Shown here piece after piece: positions 1 to 4,747 of a DNA stretch of 5,584 nt. The stretch is taken from contig JAKLHH010000589.1 in NCBI GenBank assembly GCA_022710245.1, positions 1-5,584 of the forward strand, written 5' to 3'. Position 1 is the stretch's first letter, and each line of letters begins with the position of its first letter. Source of the stretch: Myxococcota bacterium. GTDB taxonomy: Bacteria > Myxococcota > Polyangia > GCA-2747355 > JAKLHH01. Position numbers and translations under genes: made by a program. Below the pieces are notes generated by a model that was not told where the DNA came from, made no database searches, and saw nothing but the letters and a program-made list of their open reading frames with translations.

Positions 1-81
1 CCGTCGGTGCAGCGAAGGAGCGTCGGAGGTGGTGTAGCTCGCGGCGGTGGCCGGGTTCACACCCACAACAGGTAAGATCAC
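1..81 (-). CDS. Possible 5' fragment of an unrecognised gene running off the left edge
   Basis: Reading leftward from a GTG codon at 79-81 there are 27 sense codons to the window edge with no stop. A GGAG sits 4 nt upstream of the GTG. About three quarters of third positions are G or C, which fits a high-GC coding region but is not decisive at this length. The predicted peptide begins VILPVVGVNPATAAS and matches no family I recognise. It would lie 35 bp downstream of the ferritin stop codon on the same strand. It could equally be noncoding sequence; confidence is low. Confidence 0.2.
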   Translation of the reverse strand, partial: MILPVVGVNPATAASYTTSDAPSLHRR

Positions 82-116
82 GCGGCTCCGAATTGTCTGC
101 CCGCGTCCGCTCCAGA

Positions 117-605
117 TCACTCCCGCCTGCCCAGCTCCCGGTCGAGCAGGAAGAGTCCCTGCGGCGAGTCCCCGACCATCTTGAAGCTCTCCACGAGCTG
201 CGCCGCGGTCGCCTCCTCCTCCACCTGCTCCGTGACGAAGGCCTGGAGCATCGTGGCCGTCGCGTAGTCCTTCTCCTCGTTCGCCTGGGTCACCAGGTGG
301 TGGATCGCTCTGGTCACCACCTGCTCGTGCTCGAGGGTCTCCTCGAAGATCGCCAGCGGCGTCTTCCACTCCGACGGCACGCTGGCGATGGGCAGGAGCT
401 CCACCCGTCCTCTGCGCTGGTTGATGTGCTGGTAGAGCCGCATGCCATGCCCGACCTCCTCCTTGGCCTGGACCTCCAGCCAGCGCGCGAGCCCGGGCAG
501 GCTCATCGACTCCAGGTGGGCCGCCATGGACAGGTAGAGGTAGGCGGAGTGGAGCTCCTCGTTGAGCTGTCTGTTCAGGGCCTTCTGCATCTTCTCGGTG
601 AACAT
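117..605 (-). CDS. ftnA: Bacterial non-haem ferritin (FtnA type)
   Basis: This is a 162-residue iron-storage ferritin, about the length of E. coli FtnA (165). The family forms a 24-subunit cytoplasmic shell that oxidises Fe(II) and stores Fe(III) mineral. The four-helix ferritin fold is clear from the start (MFTEKMQKALNRQLNEEL). All expected ferroxidase-centre residues are present at E. coli numbering: E17, E50, H53, E94, Q127 and E130, with the nearby Y24. E49, E126 and E129, which form the third iron site of FtnA, are also kept. There is no haem-ligand methionine arrangement or extra domain to suggest bacterioferritin or encapsulated ferritin. The ATG at 603-605 has a GGAG (611-614) 5 nt upstream. 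It is on the same strand as the lipoprotein operon but separated by 175 bp, so it probably has its own promoter. I could not identify a Fur-like box. Confidence 0.96.
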   Translation of the reverse strand: MFTEKMQKALNRQLNEELHSAYLYLSMAAHLESMSLPGLARWLEVQAKEEVGHGMRLYQHINQRRGRVELLPIASVPSEWKTPLAIFEETLEHEQVVTRAIHHLVTQANEEKDYATATMLQAFVTEQVEEEATAAQLVESFKMVGDSPQGLFLLDRELGRRE

Positions 606-622
606 GAGTGCTCCGTCTGCTC

Positions 623-641
623 GGTAGGGGTAGGGGGAGGG
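623..641 (+). other. G-run tract upstream of the ferritin start (possible two-tier G-quadruplex)
   Basis: The plus strand carries four closely spaced G runs: GG at 623-624, GGGG at 627-630, GGGGG at 633-637 and GGG at 639-641, with linkers of 1-2 nt. Only three runs are 3 G or longer, so a simple four-run structure would be two-quartet; three quartets would need a run to be shared or a distant one recruited. The tract lies 18-36 nt upstream of the ferritin ATG. The G-rich strand is the template strand, so the ferritin leader RNA would be C-rich there. Whether it folds or matters is inference. Confidence 0.35.
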
Positions 642-700
642 CCGTGCCGGAGGAGTGGTGGGCGCGACGCCAGGCCGCGCCGACCAGCTCCTCCGACCTC

Positions 701-798
701 GCTCAGGGCGCGATCGCCTCGCTCAGGGCGCGATCGCCTCGCTCAGGGCGCGATCGCCTCGCTACGGCGCGATCGCCTCGCTACGGCGCGATCTTCTC
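701..798. repeat. Tandem repeat, five 19/20-bp units, overlapping the 3' end of the lipoprotein gene
   Basis: Three identical 20-bp units (GCTCAGGGCGCGATCGCCTC) occupy 701-720, 721-740 and 741-760. They are followed by a 19-bp variant with GCTACGG at 761-779 and a diverged 19-bp copy ending ATCTTCTC at 780-798. Four units contain the perfect palindrome GCGATCGC (710-717, 730-737, 750-757, 769-776), and each can form a small GGCG/CGCC stem. The copy at 780-798 contains the last five codons and the TAG stop of the adjacent minus-strand lipoprotein gene. On the minus strand every other unit reads GAG GCG ATC GCG CC followed by TAG or TGA, so the array looks like repeated duplication of the gene's terminal codons and stop. 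A role as transcript terminator or 3'-end stabiliser is possible but unproven. Confidence 0.93.
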
Positions 799-1242
799 GC
801 TCAGCCAGGTCCGCGCCTGTGCGACCGAGTCCTTCAGGTTCTGGTTGGACTTCTGGTAGTCGGCCTTCATCTGGTCCCAGCCCGTCTCCGGAGCGTGCTT
901 GGCCTTCTCCAGCGCGTTGTTGAGCTGGGTCACCTTCTCGCCCACCGCGACCAGCCTGGCCTTGGCGTCGGCCTTCGCCGCGTGGTCGGTGCGCGCCACC
1001 TTGTCGGAGAGCTGCTGCAGCGTTCGCTTCATCGCCGTCAGCTCGTCCTCCATGTCCTTGATGAACTCGCCGCGCACCTGGTAGGCGTAGTCCTTCGCCG
1101 TCGTCACGGCCTGCTTGGCCTGCTTGACCTGCGTGGTCTCATCGCCGGTCAGCACGCCGGCCGAGGGCCCGCTGGGGGCGGCATCACAGCCCGCCGCCAG
1201 CACGACCGCAGAGCAGAGCATCAGCTGCGTCAGCGTCCTCAT
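781..1242 (-). CDS. Small alpha-helical lipoprotein, third gene of the envelope operon
   Basis: A 153-residue predicted lipoprotein of unknown function. The signal peptide MRTLTQLMLCSAVVLAAGC ends in a good lipobox, giving lipidated C19. The residue after it is Asp, which in E. coli is an inner-membrane retention signal; the two other lipoproteins of this operon have Ala there. The rest is hydrophilic and almost entirely helical, with Lys/Ala/Glu-rich heptad-like segments from about residue 35 and a C-terminal stretch ending ARTWLSEKIAP. The general look resembles small stress-associated coiled-coil proteins (sll1863-like), but I do not claim membership. The start at 1240-1242 is chosen because AAAGGAG (1248-1254) lies 5 nt upstream and the signal peptide begins there. 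An ATG at 1270-1272, overlapping the OmpA gene's stop as ATGA, would add ten hydrophilic residues before the signal peptide. The stop codon lies inside a tandem repeat. Confidence 0.85.
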   Translation of the reverse strand: MRTLTQLMLCSAVVLAAGCDAAPSGPSAGVLTGDETTQVKQAKQAVTTAKDYAYQVRGEFIKDMEDELTAMKRTLQQLSDKVARTDHAAKADAKARLVAVGEKVTQLNNALEKAKHAPETGWDQMKADYQKSNQNLKDSVAQARTWLSEKIAP

Positions 1243-1247
1243 GGTTG

Positions 1248-1254
1248 CTCCTTT
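1248..1254 (-). promoter_or_regulatory. Ribosome binding site deciding the small lipoprotein start
   Basis: AAAGGAG on the minus strand, 5 nt before the ATG at 1240-1242. It favours this start over the in-frame ATG at 1270-1272 that overlaps the preceding gene's stop codon. Confidence 0.75.
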
Positions 1255-1268
1255 CACGGTTGGCCCGC

Positions 1269-2195
1269 TCATGGCAACGCCGCCTTGAGCTTGGGCTCGA
1301 CGATGATCTCGACCCGTCGGTTGTTCGCGCGCCCCGGGGCGCTGCTGTTCTCGGTGATCGGCCGGTCCTCGCCGATGCCGCGAGCCTGGATGCGGTCGGC
1401 CGGATAGCCGCGCGAGATGAGGTAGGAGCGCACGGCGTCGGCTCTGCGCTGCGAGAGACCTATGTTGTACGACGAGGTGCCCTGCGAGTCCGTGTGGCCC
1501 TCGACGACCAGGCTACGCTCCTTGGTCGCCATCAGCGCGCTGGCGACCTGGGTCAGGCGCGTCAGCGCCGACGGCAGGAGCGCCGACTGGTTGGTGGCGA
1601 AGAGGATGCTGCCGGAGAGCGTGATCACCAGACCACGCGCCTCCGCCTTGACGGCGGCGAGCTTGGCCAGCGCGTCGGCCGCTTCCTTCGCCCGCTGCTC
1701 GGAGTCGGCCACCTTCGACTCGGCGCTGAGCCGCGCCGAGCGCTCGGTCCAGAGATCCTTGGCGCCGCTCCGGCGGGAGCGCTCGGTGTCGGCGAGCTCC
1801 CCACGCGTATCGGCGAGGGCCTGCCTGGACTGCTTCGCCAGCCGTCGCTCCTGGCTCAGGTAGTCCCGCTCCGCCTGCTGCCGGGTGCGATCGTAGCGCC
1901 GGGTCTCGGCGATCGCCTCGGCGAGCTGAAACTTGCGCTCGGCGACGTAGGAGAGGTCGCGGGTCTTCTGGGACTCCGGCTTGTCGGCGAAGGCCTCCTC
2001 GGCCTTGTCGAGCGCCGCCTTCGCCTTGTGGAGCTCCGCCGGGGCGCCGTCGCTGGCGGGCCCGACGCTGGCGCGCTGGTAGGCCTGCCGGGCCAGCAGC
2101 AGCTCCTTCGGAGCCACGGTCGCGCAGCCGGACCCGAGGGCCATGACCACCACGACCGCAGCAAACCTTGCCACCTGTCTTGCGTAGACTCGCAT
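1269..2195 (-). CDS. DUF4398-coiled-coil-OmpA family lipoprotein
   Basis: A 308-residue predicted peptidoglycan-binding envelope protein. Residues 1-24 are a signal peptide with a lipidation cysteine at C24. The lipobox (LGSGC) has Gly at -3, somewhat weaker than usual, and the residue after the Cys is Ala. Residues about 28-100 match a DUF4398-type helical domain (PKELLLARQAYQRAS onward). Residues about 100-185 are charged and Arg/Glu/Ala-rich, a likely coiled coil that could span part of the periplasm. Residues about 188-301 are an OmpA C-terminal domain with HTD at 234-236, the LSQRRA motif at 247-252 and NRRVEI at 292-297, the region that holds the Asp and Arg used by the family to bind the diaminopimelate peptide stem. 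There is no N-terminal beta-barrel. The start at 2193-2195 is preceded by GAGAAAGGA with 8-nt spacing. An upstream in-frame ATG at 2226-2228 would overlap the previous gene and place hydrophilic residues before the signal sequence. Confidence 0.94.
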   Translation of the reverse strand: MRVYARQVARFAAVVVVMALGSGCATVAPKELLLARQAYQRASVGPASDGAPAELHKAKAALDKAEEAFADKPESQKTRDLSYVAERKFQLAEAIAETRRYDRTRQQAERDYLSQERRLAKQSRQALADTRGELADTERSRRSGAKDLWTERSARLSAESKVADSEQRAKEAADALAKLAAVKAEARGLVITLSGSILFATNQSALLPSALTRLTQVASALMATKERSLVVEGHTDSQGTSSYNIGLSQRRADAVRSYLISRGYPADRIQARGIGEDRPITENSSAPGRANNRRVEIIVEPKLKAALP

Positions 2196-2203
2196 GTGCT
2201 TGA

Positions 2204-2212
2204 TCCTTTCTC
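2204..2212 (-). promoter_or_regulatory. Ribosome binding site deciding the OmpA-family lipoprotein start
   Basis: GAGAAAGGA on the minus strand, 8 nt before the ATG at 2193-2195 and within the 22-bp gap after the upstream gene's stop at 2218-2220. It supports the shorter start. Confidence 0.7.
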
Positions 2213-2217
2213 CCTGC

Positions 2218-2565
2218 CTAGGGAGCATCCCTGTTCATGGTGCGGACCTTCTCGATCGCCTTCTGTGACTTGGCGTTCTCCGCCGAGCTGCGGGCGAGCG
2301 CCACGGAGAGCTCCGCGTCTGCGTCGGCTCTCATCATCAGCAGCCCGGCCTCCTCGCCATCGCCCTTGGCCAGCAGCTGCTTCGCGTGCTGCGACTGCTC
2401 CTTGGCGAGCTGCAGGTGCAGCGACGCCTGCGGCACGGCCGGCGCGCCGAGCTCCTCGGCCGCCCGGATCGACGACGCCGTCGTCTCCATGGCCTCATTC
2501 GATGGTCCCGCGGTGGCGCAGCCCGCGAGCAGGAACGCCAGCACCAACCCGAAACGTGTTCTCAT
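2218..2565 (-). CDS. Small DUF4398-domain lipoprotein, first gene of the envelope operon
   Basis: A 115-residue predicted lipoprotein. The signal peptide MRTRFGLVLAFLLAGC has a textbook LAGC lipobox with C16 as the lipidated residue and Ala at +2, suggesting outer-membrane sorting under the E. coli rule. Residues about 27-100 form the Ala/Leu/Glu-rich helical repeat pattern of DUF4398 (EELGAPAVPQASLHLQLAKE, then the EEAGLLMMRADADAELSVAL region), a family of unknown function. The next gene downstream, 22 bp away, carries the same type of domain fused to OmpA, so the two probably act together or arose by duplication. The start at 2563-2565 is chosen because it opens the signal peptide and has AGAGAGGA (2574-2581) 8 nt upstream. 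The frame stays open to 2883, but the upstream residues are basic and of low complexity and look noncoding. Confidence 0.9.
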   Translation of the reverse strand: MRTRFGLVLAFLLAGCATAGPSNEAMETTASSIRAAEELGAPAVPQASLHLQLAKEQSQHAKQLLAKGDGEEAGLLMMRADADAELSVALARSSAENAKSQKAIEKVRTMNRDAP

Positions 2566-2573
2566 GTCCCCAG

Positions 2574-2581
2574 TCCTCTCT
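2574..2581 (-). promoter_or_regulatory. Ribosome binding site deciding the DUF4398 lipoprotein start
   Basis: AGAGAGGA on the minus strand, 8 nt before the ATG at 2563-2565. It argues against any of the longer in-frame starts up to 2883. Confidence 0.7.
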
Positions 2582-2609
2582 ACGTGAAGAGTGAGATCCT
2601 CCGGAGTGA

Positions 2610-2633
2610 CCGAACCGCCAGTGAGCGGTCCGG
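2610..2633. promoter_or_regulatory. Imperfect inverted repeat in the divergent region (possible operator or leader hairpin)
   Basis: CCG-A-ACCGC (2610-2618) pairs with GCGGT-C-CGG (2625-2633) across a 6-nt centre, giving eight base pairs with one mismatch. It is 45-68 nt upstream of the DUF4398 lipoprotein start, so it could be a repressor/activator site or a hairpin in that operon's leader. Function is inferred from position only; GC-rich DNA gives such matches by chance fairly often. Confidence 0.3.
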
Positions 2634-2870
2634 CCTTGCCCGCACGTCGACTGAGCACCGATCGAGCCAGGCAGCCGCCGCGCCGGAGAGCGGCGGGAAT
2701 GCGGAGCGGCTGCGCGCGGATCGAGCCCCGCGCGTGGGGGCGAGGGCGAGCGGTCGGGCGGGCCAGGACGGCGATCGTGGCGATCTGCCTGCGTGCTCTC
2801 GCGTCCTGCAAGGGCGGCCGCGTGGGTCTCGCGAAGGCGCTGGCGCTTGTCTTGCAACCGGGCCTGCGCC

Positions 2871-4451
2871 ATGACCCGCACACCTGCCAGTCCTGCTCCC
2901 GGTCGCCGGGCTTCTCGCCGCGGCCTGCTCCTCGTCGGCGCGGGGACGCTGCTCCTGGTCCTCGTGGTCCTCCTCGCCCTCTCGGCCTGGGGTGAGCGAT
3001 GGTTCGCGCTCTTCGCGCCAGATGAAGATCTAGAGGAGGAGGTCGATCCGTCAGCGCTGCCCCGCCAGCTCCCGGAAGAAGAGGTGCGGTTCCAACCCGC
3101 GAGCTTCGAGGTCGCCGCGGCCCGCGACCCCCGCGACCTCCGCGCGGTCGTCGTGGAGCGCAGCGTGGTGCAGGGCATCGCCGTGCGCGAGGTGCGCTTC
3201 AGCTCGCGCGCCTGGGACCGGTGGGGGAGGTGGCGCTCGATCCGCCTCCAGGGCTACCTCGCGCTCCCGCCAGGCGCCTCACCCCGGCAGCGCAGGCCGA
3301 TCGTGATCACCGCCCACGGCCTGGGCGGCCACGCCACCCCGCAGGCAGCGACGGAGATCTGCCGCAACCTCGACGTGGTGGCGCTGGCGCTGTCGGCTCC
3401 GGGGCAGGGCGCCTCCGGGGGCGAGGGCGTCTCCGGGGAGGACGCGAGGCCGCTCTTCGCGACCCTGCCCGACGTGCGCGGGAGCTGGCTCCACGCTTAC
3501 ACCTACGCGCTGCTGCGGGCGATCACGCTGGCGCAGCGCCAGCCCGAGGCCGACCCGCGCGCGGTCGTGCTGACCGGCAACAGCCTCGGAGGGCTGGCGG
3601 TGCTGGTCGCGAACGGCGTCGACGATCGCATCCGCGGCGTGCTGGCGGTGAGCGCCAGCGGCGCGCTCGCCTCGGCCACCGAGGACGGCTCCTGGCTGCA
3701 GCGGCTCGTGCGCTCTGCCGGCGGGCTGAAGCCAGAGGGCCCGGAGGCGCGCGCCCTCTTCGAGGGCCTCGACCCGCTGGCCTTCGCGGACCGGCAGCGC
3801 GGCGCCGTCACCCTCTTGATCGGCGCGCAGGATGAGTTCTTCCCCCTCGGGCAGGCCCTCGCGACCTACCGCGCCCTGCGGGCACCGGCGAAGAGCCTCG
3901 CGGTCTTGCCGGACTACGACCACGGCTGGTACTTCGCGCGCGGCTGCCCGGCGGCCTGCATGCCGGGCGTCGCGGCGCGGCCCGCGTCCTGCCCCGGCCC
4001 TTCCTCCTGCCCGGCGCGCTGTCCGACGGGGGCTCACGCTCCCTACTGCGGGCCCGAGGCGAGCTACGACCACCACGACGCCTTCATCGGCCGCTGGTCG
4101 GCGCTGCTCAGGGCCCTGGTCGCGCGCCACGCGGCGCGCCCGGCGCGGCCGTTCGCGTCGCCGCCACCGCCTCCCACCGTCGAGCGACGGGAGCGCGAGG
4201 TGATCGTGCGCGCGGCGGGTCCGGCGCCCCGCGCGGTGAGGCTCGCGGTCAGCGACGATGGGGGCTTCACCTACCGGCAGTCCCTGCTGGCGCGTGACGC
4301 TGACGGAGGCTACCGGCTGCGGCGCCAGGTGCGCCCCTCGGCGCTGCTCCTCGCCGAGGTCGAGCTCGACGACGGCGTGGTGGCCTCCTCGTTGCCGTCG
4401 CTCCCTCCGGGCTTCCACCCGAGGGTGCGACCGTTCCGCCCGCAGCCCTGA
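2871..4451 (+). CDS. Membrane-anchored or exported alpha/beta-hydrolase with Cys-rich insertion
   Basis: A 526-residue alpha/beta-hydrolase of unknown substrate. Residues about 18-40 are a strongly hydrophobic segment preceded by ASRRGLLL, so the protein is an N-terminally anchored or exported (possibly Tat-dependent) periplasmic enzyme. An acidic linker (DEDLEEEVD) follows. The catalytic core runs from about residue 120 to 430. It has HGLGGH at 149-154, the probable oxyanion-hole loop; the nucleophile elbow GNSLGG with S238; a candidate acid D321 in GAQDEFFP; and the candidate histidine H351 in DYDHGW. Directly after the histidine loop lie six cysteines: C359, C363, C374, C380, C384, C393. 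The C-terminal ~95 residues look like a small beta-rich domain. The fold recalls PhoPQ-activated PqaA-like proteins and acetyl-xylan-esterase-type hydrolases, but I cannot assign either. The ATG at 2871 has no obvious Shine-Dalgarno; a GTG at 2793 is in frame but adds an Arg-rich noncoding-looking extension. Confidence 0.87.
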   Translation: MTRTPASPAPGRRASRRGLLLVGAGTLLLVLVVLLALSAWGERWFALFAPDEDLEEEVDPSALPRQLPEEEVRFQPASFEVAAARDPRDLRAVVVERSVVQGIAVREVRFSSRAWDRWGRWRSIRLQGYLALPPGASPRQRRPIVITAHGLGGHATPQAATEICRNLDVVALALSAPGQGASGGEGVSGEDARPLFATLPDVRGSWLHAYTYALLRAITLAQRQPEADPRAVVLTGNSLGGLAVLVANGVDDRIRGVLAVSASGALASATEDGSWLQRLVRSAGGLKPEGPEARALFEGLDPLAFADRQRGAVTLLIGAQDEFFPLGQALATYRALRAPAKSLAVLPDYDHGWYFARGCPAACMPGVAARPASCPGPSSCPARCPTGAHAPYCGPEASYDHHDAFIGRWSALLRALVARHAARPARPFASPPPPPTVERREREVIVRAAGPAPRAVRLAVSDDGGFTYRQSLLARDADGGYRLRRQVRPSALLLAEVELDDGVVASSLPSLPPGFHPRVRPFRPQP

Positions 4452-4462
4452 GGCCGGGCTCC

Positions 4463-4747
4463 CTACCTCTGGTGCTTCGGCGCCGCGAGCGCGGCCTCCT
4501 CGGGGATGGACTGGGCCTCGGCGAACGCCTCCCTCGCCGCGTGCGACGCCTCGCGCAGGGCTCGCGGCAGCCGCCCGGCCGTCTCGCGGGTGCGCCTCGC
4601 CAGCGCCCTGACCCGGGCGCGGTTCTCCGACTGGGCCAGGTAGGCGACCGCCGCCCCCGCCGCGGCCCCGCCCAGGAACATCAGCAGGAGCGAGGTGCCG
4701 CTGTGGCCGCTCTTCGTCGTCTGCCCGTTCTTCTCTTCTGTGCTCAT
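4463..4747 (-). CDS. YtxH-like small membrane protein
   Basis: A 94-residue single-pass membrane protein. A polar N-terminus (about 1-17) leads into one Gly/Ala-rich transmembrane segment (residues about 18-37, LLLMFLGGAAAGAAVAYLAQ). A basic amphipathic helix follows (about 41-80), with repeated Arg, Ala and Glu. This architecture is that of YtxH-type proteins, whose biochemical role is unknown but which often appear among stress-response genes. Its ATG at 4745-4747 overlaps the stop of the preceding DUF948-like gene as ATGA, so the two are probably translationally coupled. AGAGAGGA (4752-4759) lies 4 nt upstream. The stop is only 11 bp from the convergent hydrolase stop. The family call rests on architecture more than on a specific sequence signature. 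Confidence 0.8.
   Translation of the reverse strand: MSTEEKNGQTTKSGHSGTSLLLMFLGGAAAGAAVAYLAQSENRARVRALARRTRETAGRLPRALREASHAAREAFAEAQSIPEEAALAAPKHQR
4471..4484 (+). terminator. Possible UUCG-tetraloop hairpin at the 3' end of the hydrolase transcript
   Basis: GGTGC-TTCG-GCGCC, 20 nt after the hydrolase stop, would form in plus-strand RNA a 5-bp stem (one G-U pair) closed by the very stable C(UUCG)G tetraloop. No U tract follows, so it is not a canonical intrinsic terminator; it may only protect the 3' end. On the minus strand it is coding sequence for the last residues of the YtxH-like protein, which could explain the bases without any RNA role. Confidence 0.3.

Larger units (their letters stand above)
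2566..2870. other. Divergent intergenic region between lipoprotein operon and hydrolase gene
   Basis: About 305 bp separate the two divergent start codons and must contain both promoters. I see no clear -10/-35 pair for either direction; the sequence is uniformly GC-rich. Open frames cross it in several registers but read as basic, Arg/Ala/Pro-rich peptides typical of noncoding high-GC DNA. The only distinct element is the hairpin at 2610-2633. Confidence 0.6.

Noticed and set aside
80..106. Possible terminator hairpin after ferritin (ACGCGG / CCGCGT)
   Set aside because: Only 6 bp with a 15-nt loop and no T tract; expected by chance in GC-rich sequence.
701..798. CRISPR array
   Set aside because: Units are contiguous with no spacers and only 19-20 bp long; there are no cas genes.
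93..923. Long plus-strand open frame of about 276 codons crossing the ferritin gene and the repeat
   Set aside because: It runs antisense to ferritin and the lipoprotein and its product is Arg/Leu/Ser-rich low complexity; open antisense frames are normal in high-GC DNA, and the repeat adds apparent periodicity.
1245..2594. 449-codon plus-strand open frame antisense to the lipoprotein operon
   Set aside because: It lies opposite well-supported OmpA and DUF4398 genes, and its Arg/Leu/Gly-rich translation shows no domain.
2807..2856. Inverted hexamers TGCAAG / CTTGCA upstream of the hydrolase
   Set aside because: Six bases 38 bp apart is too weak to support an operator or hairpin.
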